This document shows, one piece after another, positions 9,258 through 20,940 of a stretch of 64,000 nucleotides of DNA. Origin of the DNA: Rahnella aquatilis CIP 78.65 = ATCC 33071 (GTDB lineage Bacteria; Pseudomonadota; Gammaproteobacteria; Enterobacterales; Enterobacteriaceae); contig NC_016818.1 of NCBI RefSeq assembly GCF_000241955.1, positions 3,658,001 through 3,722,000 on the forward strand, written 5' to 3'. Under the pieces are notes generated by a model. It searched no databases, was not told the DNA's origin, and worked only from the letters and a program-made list of their open reading frames with translations. A program made the translations under genes and the position numbers. Each line of letters begins with the position of its first letter. The stretch's first letter is position 1.

Positions 9258-10406
9258 TCAATACACCGGTTTCAGGCGCAAACGTAAGTCAGGGCCAACC
9301 TGGCGGATATCACTGAAAATGAATTCAGGCGCATCCGCCAGATGTTGCAATCCTGGCAGTTCACACAGTGCGCGACCATTATCGCCCAATAACTTAGGGG
9401 CCATATAAACGATTAATTCATCAACCAGACCGGCTTGTAATAAGGCACCGGCCAGTTGCGCGCCTGCCTCCACCCAGATGCAATTTATCTGACGTTTCGC
9501 CAGTTGCATCATCAGCAGAACCAGATCAATGCGGTTATCGCGCCCCGCCACGCGCCATTGTTCGACGGACTCCGGCCAGACTTGTGTGTCAGTTTCCAGC
9601 CGTGCGAGCCATACTTCACCAGGTAAGTTCATCAGCTGATGCTGTGGCGTTACGCGGTTCTGGCTGTCGAGAATAATCCGCAGCGGCTGACGCAGATTTT
9701 TCTCGGGATAAATCGCCTGCACGTCACTGCCCAGTTCGCTCCAGCGTACATTAAGCGAAGGATTGTCCGCGAGAACCGTCGCACTGGTGCTCAGAATAGC
9801 CGAGCTTTCAGCACGAAAACGCTGAACGTCAGCGCGGGCAGCCGCTGACGTTATCCACTGGCTTTCGCCCGAGGCCATCGCGGTCCTGCCATCTATAGAC
9901 GCGCCCATTTTGAGCTGAACATAAGGAAAACCGGTACGCATACGTTTCAGGAAACCGAGGTTCACCGCTTCAGCCTGCGGATGCATCAGCCCGTGGCTGA
10001 CATCCACTCCGTTTTGTTTCAGGCGGTATAAACCACGCCCCGCGACCTCCGGGTTAGGATCCTGCATCGCGGCAACGACGCGGGCGATACCTGCCGCCAG
10101 TAAGGCATCAGCACATGGCGGCGTCCGACCATGATGACTGCATGGCTCCAGCGTCACATAGGCTGTGGCCCCTTTCGCTTTCTCACCGGCCATACGTAAT
10201 GCGTGGACTTCGGCATGGGGTTCGCCGGCACGCAAATGATAACCCTCACCGACGATTTCGCCATTTAAAACAATGACACAACCGACGTTGGGATTAGGTG
10301 TGGTCGTGAAACGGCCGCGTCGAGCAAGCTCGAAAGCCCGCGCCATGTAGCGTTCATCAGCATGATTTTCGGCGAGTTGTTGTTCTGCAGGTTGTTCAGG
10401 CGACAT
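9258..10406 (-). CDS. ribD: Bifunctional riboflavin deaminase/reductase RibD
   Basis: A 382-residue protein, some 14 residues longer at the N-terminus than E. coli RibD; an internal Met at residue 21 matches the more usual start region. The N-terminal deaminase domain has the zinc motif HAEVHA and PCSHHGRTPPC. The C-terminal reductase domain (from about residue 160: QLKMGASIDGRTAMASGESQW) uses NADPH to reduce the ribosyl side chain. Together they convert the GTP cyclohydrolase II product to the precursor used by RibH. The start lies 9 bases past the nrdR stop, so nrdR and ribD are transcribed together. Confidence 0.96.
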   Translation of the reverse strand: MSPEQPAEQQLAENHADERYMARAFELARRGRFTTTPNPNVGCVIVLNGEIVGEGYHLRAGEPHAEVHALRMAGEKAKGATAYVTLEPCSHHGRTPPCADALLAAGIARVVAAMQDPNPEVAGRGLYRLKQNGVDVSHGLMHPQAEAVNLGFLKRMRTGFPYVQLKMGASIDGRTAMASGESQWITSAAARADVQRFRAESSAILSTSATVLADNPSLNVRWSELGSDVQAIYPEKNLRQPLRIILDSQNRVTPQHQLMNLPGEVWLARLETDTQVWPESVEQWRVAGRDNRIDLVLLMMQLAKRQINCIWVEAGAQLAGALLQAGLVDELIVYMAPKLLGDNGRALCELPGLQHLADAPEFIFSDIRQVGPDLRLRLKPVY

Positions 10407-10415
10407 CAGTTTTCC

Positions 10416-10865
10416 TTAATCCTGAAGACGGGCGATCTCTTCACCAAATTCACGAATATCTTCGAAGCTGCGATACACCGACGCAAAACGAATATACGCG
10501 ACTTTATCCAGCCCTTTCAGGGCGTCCATCACCAGATTGCCGATCATCTTGGCCGGAATTTCACGTTCACCTGTCGCGCGCAGCTGCGACTTAATGTGGC
10601 TGATGGCCGTTTCGACGTCATCAGAACTGACCGGACGTTTTTCCAGTGCTTTCAGAAAGCCACCGCGAAGTTTGTCTTCGTTGAACGGTTCACGAACCTC
10701 ATTGCTTTTAATGACGCGCGGCATCACCAGTTCCGCCACTTCAAACGTGGTGAAACGCTCATGACACACCAGGCACTGACGGCGACGGCGGACCTGCGAT
10801 CCATCGCCTACCAGACGGGAATCGATGACTTTAGTATCAACAGCGGCACAAAATGGGCAATGCAT
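10416..10865 (-). CDS. nrdR: Transcriptional repressor NrdR
   Basis: 149 residues from the ATG at 10863-10865, the same length as in E. coli. A longer frame from a TTG upstream is rejected, because the zinc ribbon starts at MHCPFC and an AGGAAG site lies 7 bases before this ATG. The zinc ribbon has CPFC and CLVCHERF; the ATP-cone domain contains the conserved [15 protein letters not shown]. NrdR senses ATP/dATP and represses ribonucleotide reductase genes. It is first in the nrdR-ribD-ribH-nusB-thiL-pgpA chain. Confidence 0.96.
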   Translation of the reverse strand: MHCPFCAAVDTKVIDSRLVGDGSQVRRRRQCLVCHERFTTFEVAELVMPRVIKSNEVREPFNEDKLRGGFLKALEKRPVSSDDVETAISHIKSQLRATGEREIPAKMIGNLVMDALKGLDKVAYIRFASVYRSFEDIREFGEEIARLQD

Positions 10866-10898
10866 AGCACTTCCTGATCGCGAACTCAATTGGACATT

Positions 10899-10962
10899 AG
10901 TTTAACCCGAAGTGTGCCGACAACAAAGGCTGTCGCTACTTTCATCGACATCGGGTTAAACT
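10899..10962. repeat. 12-bp inverted repeat between nrdR and yajI
   Basis: Perfect 12-base arms AGTTTAACCCGA (10899-10910) and its complement (10951-10962), 40 bases apart, in the divergent promoter region. It does not match the NrdR box. It could be paired operator half-sites or a stem. Confidence 0.7.
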
Positions 10963-11025
10963 TAGTTATTGATATTGGTGCCCGGACGGAATGTTTCAAC
11001 GGGCTGATGAAAGGAAGTCTCTGAA

Positions 11026-11586
11026 ATGACAAAACACCCACGCCTTTTGCTGGCCTGCGCCACATTGTTCAGCCTGACGGGCTGCGCGACGCAAAATTCA
11101 CAAATACCGGCGTTGAAAACAGAAGTCGGTCAGCTTAATCAAAAGCTGCAACGCCTGACGGATCTGGCCATCGCACTGGAGCAGCAAACTACGCTAAACC
11201 GTCAGTCAGATAATGGTGTCTATTTGTTACCGGCGGCCAAAAGTGCCGCCTTGCTCAAAAGTAACATTGGTGAATTAAGCGTTCAGCTGACCCGCATCGC
11301 TCCGGATGCCAGCGGCGTACAGGCTGTGCTGGAAATCAAAAATAATGCCGGACAGCCATTGCCGCCATTTACGGCTTCCCTGAGCTGGGGGCAGCTCGAT
11401 CCGGTGACAGGCAAGCCGCTGACTGTCGATATGCAAACCCAGACCCTTACCGTCGAGCCAGATCTCCTGCCGGGCCCGGTGAAAACAGTCGATGTGAAGT
11501 TTAATCAGGTCACCGTCGAAACTCTGGGATTTGTTCAGTTGCATAATATCGTGGCGACACCGCCGTCCCCGGTTGTAACAAAGTAA
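11026..11586 (+). CDS. yajI: DUF3251 outer/inner membrane lipoprotein, YajI type
   Basis: A 186-residue lipoprotein. The signal peptide ends in a lipobox LTGC with Cys at residue 20, followed by A-T rather than Asp at +2, which favours outer membrane sorting. After a short coiled segment (VGQLNQKLQRL) comes a beta-rich domain (ASLSWGQLDPVTGKPL) of the DUF3251 type. E. coli yajI also sits next to nrdR, which supports the assignment. Its function is not known. It is divergent from nrdR, and a bidirectional terminator follows. Confidence 0.85.
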   Translation: MTKHPRLLLACATLFSLTGCATQNSQIPALKTEVGQLNQKLQRLTDLAIALEQQTTLNRQSDNGVYLLPAAKSAALLKSNIGELSVQLTRIAPDASGVQAVLEIKNNAGQPLPPFTASLSWGQLDPVTGKPLTVDMQTQTLTVEPDLLPGPVKTVDVKFNQVTVETLGFVQLHNIVATPPSPVVTK

Positions 11587-11604
11587 AGACAGCGAATAAC
11601 AGAT

Positions 11605-11634
11605 AAAAAAAACCCCGCAATGCGGGGTTTTCCT
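11605..11634. terminator. Bidirectional terminator between yajI and secF
   Basis: Stem of ten pairs (11610-11619 with 11621-11630, tight loop) with A and T runs at both sides, between the convergent yajI and secF genes. Confidence 0.85.
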
Positions 11635-11659
11635 GTTCCGGCAACGAACCATCGGCAAC

Positions 11660-12631
11660 TTACGGAAGAATGGAAGGCTGATCGGCGCCCTCTTTTTCCA
11701 CTTTCTGCTGCAACATGTGTTCACGCTTCATGCCCAGTTTCAGAGCCAGCGCCGAAGCAACGTAAATCGATGAAGCCGTACCGATTGAAACACCAATCAA
11801 CATGGTCAGTGAGAAACCACTCAGCAATGCACCACCAAACAAATACAGCATCAGGATCACGACTAACGTGGTACCGGATGTGATTAATGTTCTGTGCAAC
11901 GTCTGGGTCAACGACACGTTAAAGATTTCGTAAGATGTCCCGCGACGGATCTTGCGGAAGTTCTCACGAATACGGTCCGATACCACTATGCTGTCGTTAA
12001 GCGAGTAACCGATAACTGACATCAACGAAGCGACGATGGTCAGGTCAACCTCGATATGGAACAACGAGAGCACACCCATGGTGATCACAACGTCGTGAGC
12101 AAGCGCGATAACAACACCTGCTGCCAGACGCCACTCGAAGCGAAAACCAACGTAAATCAAGATAGCGATCAATGCCACTAACAGCGCCATAGCACCATTT
12201 TGCGCCAAATCAGCCCCTACGCTTGGGCCAACGAACTCGATACGTTTCACCTGAGCATTCTGGCTGGTCGTTTCGTTAATCACGCTAAGAACTTTAGCAC
12301 CCAGTTCCTGTCCGCCTGTTTCACCCTTAGTCGGTGGCATACGAACCATGATGTCACGGCTGCTACCAAAATTCTGTACCAGCGGTTCTGCAAAGCCTGC
12401 TTTCTCAAGCGAAGCGCGCATCACGTCCAAATCCGCAGGTTTTTCCAGCGAGATTTCAATGACCGTACCGCCGGTGAAATCCAGACCCCAGTTGAAACCT
12501 TTCACGCCAATAATGGCGATAGAAAGGATCAACAGGAAACCAGAGATACCGAAAGCCCAGTAATCCCAGCGCATAAAGTCATAGACTCTACGGCCGTGGT
12601 TTAATTGTTCAACAGTATATTCCTGTGCCAC
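11660..12631 (-). CDS. secF: Protein translocase subunit SecF
   Basis: A 323-residue inner membrane protein with six predicted membrane segments and a periplasmic loop after the first. Conserved [12 protein letters not shown] near the N-terminus, [10 protein letters not shown] in the loop, and [17 protein letters not shown] in segment 4-5, the region shared with RND transporters. With SecD and YajC it uses the proton gradient to finish protein export by SecYEG. It follows secD by 10 bases, in the order yajC-secD-secF. Confidence 0.97.
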   Translation of the reverse strand: MAQEYTVEQLNHGRRVYDFMRWDYWAFGISGFLLILSIAIIGVKGFNWGLDFTGGTVIEISLEKPADLDVMRASLEKAGFAEPLVQNFGSSRDIMVRMPPTKGETGGQELGAKVLSVINETTSQNAQVKRIEFVGPSVGADLAQNGAMALLVALIAILIYVGFRFEWRLAAGVVIALAHDVVITMGVLSLFHIEVDLTIVASLMSVIGYSLNDSIVVSDRIRENFRKIRRGTSYEIFNVSLTQTLHRTLITSGTTLVVILMLYLFGGALLSGFSLTMLIGVSIGTASSIYVASALALKLGMKREHMLQQKVEKEGADQPSILP

Positions 12632-12641
12632 AACGCACTCC

Positions 12642-14489
12642 TCAGATAGACAGCTTTTTGATGCGCTTGCCGCCGTACAACAGATTTACGAGGGCACGGG
12701 TACCGACGATTGCGGTAAACATTGACGTCGCTACACCAATACCGGTAGTAATCGCAAAGCCTTTAATTGCCCCGGTGCCGACGGCATACAGGATGATGAC
12801 CTTGATTAGCGTCGTGACGTTGGCATCAAAGATGGAGCTGAACGCGCCTTTGTAACCTTCATCAATAGCCTGCTGTACTGAACGTCCGTTACTAAGTTCT
12901 TCCTTAATACGTTCGTTGATCAGTACGTTGGCATCAACCGCTACGGCAAGGGTTAATACGATACCCGCAATACCCGGCATAGTGAGTGTTGCCCCTGGTA
13001 TCAGAGACATGATCCCAACAATAAGCACCAGGTTAGCAATCAGCGCAGAGGTCGCAATCAGACCAAACTTCTTATAGAAGAACAGCATGAAGATAATTGA
13101 GACCACAAGTCCTGCCAGACAGGCTTCCAGACCTTGCTTGATATTTTCCATCCCTAAGGTCGGGCCGATAGTACGTTCTTCAACAATCTGAATTGGCGCG
13201 ATCAACGCACCGGCCCGCAGCAGAAGGGACAACTGACGGGCTTCATTCGGATCGTTCACCCCGGTGATGCGGAAGCTGTTACCCAGGCGTGACTGAATAG
13301 TTGCCACGTTGATGACTTCTTCCTGTTTCGCCAGTATTGAACGGCCATTGGCATCTTTCTTACCGCTGTCTTTGTATTCCACGAACAGGGTCGCCATCGG
13401 TTTACCGATATTGTCCTTCGTGAAGTTAGACATGGCGTTACCGCCAGCGCTGTCGAGAGAGATGTTAACCTGCGGCTGATTGTACTCATCCATGCTGGAT
13501 GTAGAATCAGTGATGTGGTCACCGGTCAGTATCACGCGTTTGTACAGAACTACCGGACGGCCATCACGCATGTCTTTCACTTCGCTGTCGCCCGGTACAC
13601 GACCGGTTGAAGCAGCAGAAGCATCCACATTGGTGTTAACCAGACGGAATTCCAGTGTCGCGGTCGCGCCTAAAATTTCTTTAGCACGCGCAGTATCCTG
13701 AATACCTGGCAACTCAACCACGATACGGTCAGCACCCTGACGCTGTACCAGCGGCTCGGCGACACCCAGTTGGTTGACACGGTTACGCAGGATGGTGATG
13801 TTTTGCTGAACGGCATACTCGCGCGCTTCACTCAGGCGAGCATCAGTCATCATCACGCGAGCTGCATTATCGCCGCTGTTGGTGATCACTAAATCGCGGT
13901 GACGTGGGCTCAGATAGCTGACCGCAGAATCACGGGTAGCAGCATCGCGGAAACGCACTTCAACGCCATAGTTGTCGAGCTTACGCACCGTGGCATAAGG
14001 AATATTCTTGTCGCGCAGGTCACTGCGCATGTTGTCCATCGTTTGCTCTTGCAGCTTACTCAGCGCGGTATCCATATCCACTTCCATCAGGAAGTGCACA
14101 CCACCACGCAAGTCGAGGCCCAGCTTCATCGGCTCAGCACCCAGCATGCTTAACCAGCGCGGCGTTGCCGGCGCGAGGTTCAGTGCAATAACAAACTTGT
14201 CGCCCAGCGCTTCAGTCAGCGCTTCACGTGCACGAAGCTGTATATCCGTGTCTTTGAAACGGGCAAGAATAGCGCCATTCTCCAGAGCAACTGATTTGAT
14301 CTGGATTTTGTTTTGATCTAATACGTTACGGACTTGGTCCAGCGTTGCTTCACTGGCGTCGGAACCCCGAGCACCAGTGATTTGAACAGCCGGATCCTCA
14401 CCATATAGGTTGGGAAGTGCATAAAGCAGCCCGACGATGATCACAACGATCAGCATCAGATACTTCCACGCAGGATAACGGTTTAACAC
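12642..14489 (-). CDS. secD: Protein translocase subunit SecD
   Basis: A 615-residue inner membrane protein, the E. coli length. One N-terminal membrane segment is followed by a large periplasmic domain (P1) with [15 protein letters not shown], and then five membrane segments. [17 protein letters not shown] marks the conserved fourth segment with the proton-relay Asp. Partner of SecF; the complex pulls translocating chains into the periplasm. It begins 27 bases after yajC. Confidence 0.97.
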   Translation of the reverse strand: MLNRYPAWKYLMLIVVIIVGLLYALPNLYGEDPAVQITGARGSDASEATLDQVRNVLDQNKIQIKSVALENGAILARFKDTDIQLRAREALTEALGDKFVIALNLAPATPRWLSMLGAEPMKLGLDLRGGVHFLMEVDMDTALSKLQEQTMDNMRSDLRDKNIPYATVRKLDNYGVEVRFRDAATRDSAVSYLSPRHRDLVITNSGDNAARVMMTDARLSEAREYAVQQNITILRNRVNQLGVAEPLVQRQGADRIVVELPGIQDTARAKEILGATATLEFRLVNTNVDASAASTGRVPGDSEVKDMRDGRPVVLYKRVILTGDHITDSTSSMDEYNQPQVNISLDSAGGNAMSNFTKDNIGKPMATLFVEYKDSGKKDANGRSILAKQEEVINVATIQSRLGNSFRITGVNDPNEARQLSLLLRAGALIAPIQIVEERTIGPTLGMENIKQGLEACLAGLVVSIIFMLFFYKKFGLIATSALIANLVLIVGIMSLIPGATLTMPGIAGIVLTLAVAVDANVLINERIKEELSNGRSVQQAIDEGYKGAFSSIFDANVTTLIKVIILYAVGTGAIKGFAITTGIGVATSMFTAIVGTRALVNLLYGGKRIKKLSI

Positions 14490-14516
14490 GGCAGTTCCCT
14501 TCGGGAAAATCGAAAA

Positions 14517-14849
14517 TTAGATAGACTTCATTGTGCCTTTTGGCAGAACTGCTGCCACGAAGTCACGTTTGATCATCACTTCGTTGGTGTCGTTCAGTGC
14601 GATAACCACATAACCGGTTTCGGCTACTTTGGTTACGCGACCGATCAGGCCACCCGTGGTCATGACTTCGTCACCTTTACCGATAGAGTCCATCAGTTTT
14701 TTGTGTTCTTTAGAACGTTTCTGCTGCGGGCGCAGGATCATGAAATAGAAAATCAGACCAAAAACCACCAGCATGATAACCAGAGAGTAAGGACTTCCCT
14801 GTGACGGTGCGCCGGTCGCTGCGACTGCATCAGAAATGAAAAGGCTCAT
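14517..14849 (-). CDS. yajC: Sec translocon accessory subunit YajC
   Basis: A 110-residue protein with one membrane segment (about residues 19-40: YSLVIMLVVFGLIFYFMILRP) followed by the conserved cytoplasmic RPQQKRSKEHKKL and GDEVMTTGGLIGRV. It binds SecDF-YidC and also AcrB in E. coli. It is first in yajC-secD-secF and follows tgt after 162 bases that hold a short G/C hairpin but no gene. Confidence 0.96.
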   Translation of the reverse strand: MSLFISDAVAATGAPSQGSPYSLVIMLVVFGLIFYFMILRPQQKRSKEHKKLMDSIGKGDEVMTTGGLIGRVTKVAETGYVVIALNDTNEVMIKRDFVAAVLPKGTMKSI

Positions 14850-15011
14850 TTAAATTCCCTCATTGTTGTTGTGAAGCAAATTGATATAAAACAAACCGAG
14901 AATCCGACCCGGAGTCTGGCGATAAAACGTCTCGCACAATACCCCATAATGCCGGTTCAAGAAATTATAAAATCGGCACCCCCTTTCGAAGATGCCGACG
15001 CGAGAAAGAAA

Positions 15012-16244
<1,233 letters not shown>

Positions 16245-16250
16245 TCAAGG

Positions 16251-17321
16251 TTACTGGCCGACCACTTCCTGCGGCGCCAGCGGGTTACGGTTGATGAACA
16301 TCGCATCGCCATAACTGAAGAAACGGTACTGCTCTGCGACGGCCTGATGATAGGCATTCATCGTATTTTTATAGCCGGCAAACGCCGACACCAGCATGAT
16401 CAACGTTGATTCAGGCAGGTGGAAATTGGTGATCAGGGAATCAATCACCTGATAGTGATAGCCCGGATAGATGAAAATCTTGGTATCGCCAAAGAACGGC
16501 GCAATCAGCGCATCTTCACTGGCCTTCGCCGCACTTTCCAGCGAACGCACAGACGTTGTGCCCACGGCCACCACTTTATTGCCGCGCGCTTTGCAGGCCA
16601 GCACCGCATCCACCACGTCCTGAGGCACTTCGGCATACTCAGCGTGCATGATGTGGTCTTCAATGGTGTCTACACGCACCGGCTGAAAAGTCCCTGCGCC
16701 CACGTGCAATGTCACAAATGCCAGCTCGACGCCTTTGGCTTTCAGTGCATCCAGCAGCGGCTGATCGAAATGCAAACCGGCAGTCGGGGCAGCGACCGCA
16801 CCCGGACGCTCACTGTAGACCGTCTGATACAATTCACGGTCAGCCTCTTCATCGGGGCGATCGATATACGGCGGCAGCGGCATATGACCGATTTCGTTGA
16901 GCAGAGTAAAGACATCACGATCTTCATTAAATTCCAGCTCAAACAAGGTATCGTGACGCGCCAGCATGGTCGCTTTAATATCTTCTTTATCACCGAGCAG
17001 CAGTTCAGCGCCCGGTTTTGGCGATTTAGACGCACGCACATGGGCCAGAACGCGGTGTGAATCCAGCACGCGCTCAACCAGCACTTCAATTTTACCGCCG
17101 CTGACCTTACGGCCAAACACGCGCGCCGGGATCACCCGGGTATTGTTAAATACCAGCAAATCGCCGGGATGAATTTTATCGAGAATATCGGTGAACACGC
17201 CGTGCGTTAACTCACCGCTTGGCCCGTCCAGAGACAACAAACGACAGCCGCTGCGCTGGGTCTGCGGATAGCGGGCAATCAGGGATTCAGGGAGTTCAAA
17301 AGAAAAATCGGCAACACGCAT
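16251..17321 (-). CDS. queA: S-adenosylmethionine:tRNA ribosyltransferase-isomerase
   Basis: A 356-residue QueA. The start [19 protein letters not shown] is the family start, and the conserved blocks [22 protein letters not shown] and [11 protein letters not shown] are present. The enzyme moves and rearranges the ribosyl part of S-adenosylmethionine onto preQ1 in tRNA, giving epoxyqueuosine. It precedes tgt, 114 bases apart; that spacer holds only short G/C-rich repeats. It is divergent from acpH. Confidence 0.98.
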   Translation of the reverse strand: MRVADFSFELPESLIARYPQTQRSGCRLLSLDGPSGELTHGVFTDILDKIHPGDLLVFNNTRVIPARVFGRKVSGGKIEVLVERVLDSHRVLAHVRASKSPKPGAELLLGDKEDIKATMLARHDTLFELEFNEDRDVFTLLNEIGHMPLPPYIDRPDEEADRELYQTVYSERPGAVAAPTAGLHFDQPLLDALKAKGVELAFVTLHVGAGTFQPVRVDTIEDHIMHAEYAEVPQDVVDAVLACKARGNKVVAVGTTSVRSLESAAKASEDALIAPFFGDTKIFIYPGYHYQVIDSLITNFHLPESTLIMLVSAFAGYKNTMNAYHQAVAEQYRFFSYGDAMFINRNPLAPQEVVGQ

Positions 17322-17455
17322 GGCTTTTCACTTCACTTAACGACAAAAACAGGCGGCTTAGTCTAGTGGGACGGGGCATCCCCTGCAAGCATCTGCGTCA
17401 ATAAAGGCATCCGCTGCCCTGTCAGAGATCAACTTTCCTGCGTTATACTTCGCGA

Positions 17456-18037
17456 ATGAATTTTTTAGCCCACCTCCATCTGGCCTCGCTGGCCAAAAGC
17501 TCCCTGACCGGCAACCTGCTGGCAGACTTCGTTCGCGGCAATCCTGACGGCCAGTTCGCTGAAGAGATCGTCCGCGGTATCCGTATGCACCGCCGCGTAG
17601 ATGTCATGACTGATTCGCTGCCGGAAGTGAAAATTGCCCGCAGCTATTTCCGTGAGGATTTTCGCCGCGTCGCGCCGATAACGCTTGATGTCGTCTGGGA
17701 TCACTTCCTTTCCCGCCACTGGGCCACCATTCATCCGCAGCAATCACTGGAAGATTTTCTTGACGACTGTCAGCAGGAAATTGAACCTCAGTTGCCTCAC
17801 ATGCCAGAACGTTTCCAAAATCTGAACGCTTATCTCTGGCCGGAACGCTGGATGGAACGCTATGCCGCGCTGCCTTTTATTGCTGACGTCTTACGCGGTA
17901 TGGCCAACCGGCGGCCAAAACTTGCCGCACTGACCGGCTCCTTCCATGATATCGAACTCAATTACGATGCCCTCGAGCAACTGTTTTGGCAGTTTTATCC
18001 GGTGATGATGCAACAGGCGGGAGACCGGCAAATCTGA
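17456..18037 (+). CDS. acpH: Acyl carrier protein phosphodiesterase
   Basis: A 193-residue protein, the same length as E. coli AcpH (YajB). It starts [20 protein letters not shown] and contains [10 protein letters not shown], the HR-rich IRMHRRVD and [12 protein letters not shown], which form the HD-like metal site. It cleaves the 4-phosphopantetheine arm from holo-ACP. Divergent from queA, as in E. coli. Confidence 0.95.
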   Translation: MNFLAHLHLASLAKSSLTGNLLADFVRGNPDGQFAEEIVRGIRMHRRVDVMTDSLPEVKIARSYFREDFRRVAPITLDVVWDHFLSRHWATIHPQQSLEDFLDDCQQEIEPQLPHMPERFQNLNAYLWPERWMERYAALPFIADVLRGMANRRPKLAALTGSFHDIELNYDALEQLFWQFYPVMMQQAGDRQI

Positions 18038-18126
18038 CAAATACCGCAAATTTTGTGGATTACTCCTCAATTCTCTGCAAGACAAAAGCAGTTGTTAAAA
18101 AAGTATGAGACTTACTTCAAAGACTG

Positions 18127-18141
18127 ATAGCCGGATGCTAT
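18127..18141. promoter_or_regulatory. Candidate OxyR half-site upstream of the peroxiredoxin gene
   Basis: ATAG, seven bases, CTAT, matching the outer elements of the OxyR repeat; a second, weaker ATTG-GTACGAT copy starts at 18149 at the expected 7-base spacing. A TATACT box lies at 18186-18191. The position upstream of a peroxide-detoxifying gene fits OxyR activation. The second half is poor, so this stays a candidate. Confidence 0.45.
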
Positions 18142-18261
18142 CTGATTGATTGGTACGATGGGGTTTATTCACCCGGGTGTTGCCCCTATACTGGCAGTCG
18201 TTTTGTTCACACCTTCCTTCTCACCTACGACGCCCGTAAGGGTTTCATAAGGAGTAATAAT

Positions 18262-18864
18262 ATGGTTCTGGTAACTCGTCCAGCCCCTGATTTCACCGCA
18301 GCAGCAGTACTGGGCAGCGGCGAAGTAGTTGAAAACTTCAACTTCAAAAAACACACTGCAGGCAAACCTACTGTTATCTTCTTCTGGCCAATGGATTTCA
18401 CTTTCGTCTGTCCTTCTGAACTGATCGCTTTCGATCACCGTTACGAAGAATTCCAGAATCGTGGCGTAGAAGTGGTAGGCGTGTCCTTCGACTCCGAGTT
18501 CGTTCACAACGCATGGCGTAACACCCCGGTTGAGAAAGGCGGTATCGGTCCTGTTAAGTACGCGATGGTTGCTGACATCAAGCGTGAAATTCAGAAAGCC
18601 TACGGTATCGAACATCCGGACGCTGGCGTTGCACTGCGCGGCTCTTTCCTGATCGACAAAGAGGGCGTTGTTCGTCACCAGGTCGTTAACGATCTGCCAC
18701 TGGGTCGTAACATCGACGAAATGCTGCGTATGGTTGACGCGCTGCAATTCCACGAAGAGCACGGCGAAGTGTGCCCGGCTCAGTGGGAAAAAGGCAAAAA
18801 AGGCATGGGCGCATCTCCGGACGGCGTCGCTAAATACCTGTCTGAAAACGCGTCAAACCTGTAA
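18262..18864 (+). CDS. tsaA: Typical 2-Cys peroxiredoxin (AhpC/TSA family)
   Basis: A 200-residue peroxiredoxin of the Prx1/TSA type. The peroxidatic Cys50 lies in DFTFVCPSE and the resolving Cys171 in GEVCPAQW, so it forms intersubunit disulfides. RGSFLIDKEG and the C-terminal helical tail are typical. It reduces hydrogen and organic peroxides at the expense of thioredoxin or AhpF-like reductants. E. coli K-12 lacks a gene here, but Salmonella has one next to acpH and queA. GGAG precedes the ATG. Its codons look strongly optimised, as expected for an abundant protein. Confidence 0.92.
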   Translation: MVLVTRPAPDFTAAAVLGSGEVVENFNFKKHTAGKPTVIFFWPMDFTFVCPSELIAFDHRYEEFQNRGVEVVGVSFDSEFVHNAWRNTPVEKGGIGPVKYAMVADIKREIQKAYGIEHPDAGVALRGSFLIDKEGVVRHQVVNDLPLGRNIDEMLRMVDALQFHEEHGEVCPAQWEKGKKGMGASPDGVAKYLSENASNL

Positions 18865-18889
18865 TCCTTACACGGATTTCATGGTCAAT

Positions 18890-18919
18890 AACGGTCAGCC
18901 CCGCTGGCCGTTTTTTTTT
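18890..18919 (+). terminator. Terminator after the peroxiredoxin gene
   Basis: Nine-bp stem (18891-18899 with 18903-18911, one G-T pair) followed by nine T residues. Confidence 0.85.
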
Positions 18920-19119
18920 GCCTGTCACCCGGCACGATCACAGTTTCTCGTCTTATCTCCTCACTCCCGGTCATTTACGTCTACGCTGAAAACGGTCTGA
19001 CTACGTCATTGTGGCGTGCCGTTTGCATAAAACGGTTGGACAAAATTCATAAAAAAGCGTTATCACACAATAGCCTGAAGGTTATGACTCAAAAGACAGG
19101 GTAATAGACAGGAGCCTAT

Positions 19120-20871
19120 ATGTTACGGAAATCACTCATCGCGCTGGCCATGCTGACCAGTTTGCCGTTGTACGCGGCATCAAATCCCGCAGTGGAAGCT
19201 AAAAATGGCATGGTCGTCACCTCGCAATATCTGGCGTCTCAGGTCGGCGTCGATATTCTGAAAATGGGGGGTAATGCCATCGATGCCGCCGTGGCTGTCG
19301 GCTACGCACAGGCCGTCGTCAACCCATGCTGTGGCAATATCGGCGGCGGAGGCTTCATGACGGTGCATCTTGCCGACGGTAAAGACACCTTCATCAACTT
19401 CCGCGAAACCGCCCCCGCGGCCGCCAGCGCTAATATGTATCTGGATGCCGACGGTAACGTGAAGAAAGGTGCCAGCCTGTATGGTTATCTCGCTGCAGGT
19501 GTGCCGGGTACGGTACTGGGCATGGATACCGTGCAAAAGGAATACGGCAAACTGACACGTCAGCAGGTCATGGCACCGGCGATTAAACTGGCCCGCCAGG
19601 GCTTCGTGCTGACCCGCGCCGATACCGATATTCTCGATACCACCGTCAAACGCTTCAAAGAGGATCCTGAAGCCGCACGTATCTTCCTGCGCAAAGACGG
19701 CAGCGCGCTGCAACCCGGTGACAAACTGGTGCAAACTGATCTGGCCAACACGCTGGAATCCATTTCCAGACACGGGCCGGATGCGTTCTATAAAGGCAAA
19801 ATCCCGGCGGCGGTAGAAGCGGCGTCGAAGAAAGGCGGCGGTATCCTGACAGCGGCTGATTTCGCAAACTATAAGGTCACAGAAGACACCCCGATCACCT
19901 GCAGCTATCGCGGCTATAAATTCGTCTCTGCTCCCCCGCCAAGCTCCGGCGGCGTCACCCTGTGTGAAATCCTCAACATCGTTGAAGGCTATGACCTGAA
20001 AAGTATGGGCTTCAACTCGGCGGCCTCGATTCACATTCTCACTGAGGCCATGCGCCATGCGTATATGGACCGTAATACCTATCTCGGCGATCCGGAATTT
20101 GTAAAAAACCCAATCGACCGTCTGGTGAGCAAAAGTTATGCCGAAGAAATCCGTAAGAAAATAGAAGCCGATAAAGCTACGCCATCCACGGCGGTTCAGC
20201 CGGGTATGGAACCGCATGAGAAACCCGAAACTACGCATTATTCTATTGTCGATAACATGGGTAATGCAGTGTCCACCACTTATACGGTGAATGGCCGCTT
20301 TGGTTCGGTAGTGATTGCACCGGGTACCGGCTTTTTCCTCAATGACGAGATGGATGACTTTACGACCAAAGTCGGCGAGAAAAACCTGTACGGTCTGGTG
20401 CAGGGCATCAAAAATGCCATCGCCCCCGGTAAGCGCCCGCTATCGTCTATGAGCCCGAGCCTGGTGACTAAAGACGGTAAAATATTCATGGTTCTGGGGT
20501 CACCCGGCGGTTCGCGTATCATCACCATTACTTTGCAGGCGGCACTGAATGTCATCGACTACGGTATGGCACCTCAGGAAGCGGTGGATGCGCCACGTAT
20601 TCACCATCAGTGGCTGCCGGATGAGGTCTATTACGAGCAGCGTGGCGTGTCGCAGGACAGCCTGAACATACTGCAGAAGATGGGGTATAAAATGGTGGAA
20701 CAGACGCCATGGGGCGCGACAGAGCTGATTATGGTGGGATTACCGGGGGCTGCTGGCGTGACATCGGCGAACTCAGGTAATGACTCTGCGGTGTCAGGCA
20801 AGGTTCGCGAAGGTTATCTCTACGGTGCGAATGATGTACGGCGACCAGCAGGTGCCGCGATAGGTTACTAA
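19120..20871 (+). CDS. ggt: Gamma-glutamyltranspeptidase
   Basis: A 583-residue precursor, like the 580-residue E. coli protein. A Sec signal peptide (MLRKSLIALAMLTSLPLYA) directs it to the periplasm. NPCCGNIGGGGFM lies in the large-subunit half. Self-cleavage before the Thr of ETTHYSIVD yields the small subunit with that Thr as nucleophile. PLSSMSPSLV and GSPGGSRIITI line the substrate pocket. It splits glutathione and other gamma-glutamyl compounds, returning Glu and Cys-Gly. In this organism it sits between a peroxiredoxin and proY. Confidence 0.97.
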   Translation: MLRKSLIALAMLTSLPLYAASNPAVEAKNGMVVTSQYLASQVGVDILKMGGNAIDAAVAVGYAQAVVNPCCGNIGGGGFMTVHLADGKDTFINFRETAPAAASANMYLDADGNVKKGASLYGYLAAGVPGTVLGMDTVQKEYGKLTRQQVMAPAIKLARQGFVLTRADTDILDTTVKRFKEDPEAARIFLRKDGSALQPGDKLVQTDLANTLESISRHGPDAFYKGKIPAAVEAASKKGGGILTAADFANYKVTEDTPITCSYRGYKFVSAPPPSSGGVTLCEILNIVEGYDLKSMGFNSAASIHILTEAMRHAYMDRNTYLGDPEFVKNPIDRLVSKSYAEEIRKKIEADKATPSTAVQPGMEPHEKPETTHYSIVDNMGNAVSTTYTVNGRFGSVVIAPGTGFFLNDEMDDFTTKVGEKNLYGLVQGIKNAIAPGKRPLSSMSPSLVTKDGKIFMVLGSPGGSRIITITLQAALNVIDYGMAPQEAVDAPRIHHQWLPDEVYYEQRGVSQDSLNILQKMGYKMVEQTPWGATELIMVGLPGAAGVTSANSGNDSAVSGKVREGYLYGANDVRRPAGAAIGY

Positions 20872-20880
20872 ACCCGACGA

Positions 20881-20920
20881 AAAAGCCCCCGGCATCTGAT
20901 GATATCGGGGGCTTTTCTTT
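20881..20920. terminator. Bidirectional terminator between ggt and proY
   Basis: Eleven-bp stem (20882-20892 with 20907-20917) with A and T runs, between the convergent ggt and proY genes. Confidence 0.85.
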
Positions 20921-20940
20921 ACCGGAAGGTAAGTGCTTGC

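Noticed and set aside
19180..20238. Long open frame opposite to ggt (352 codons)
   Set aside because: Shadow frame; ggt is complete and certain on the plus strand.
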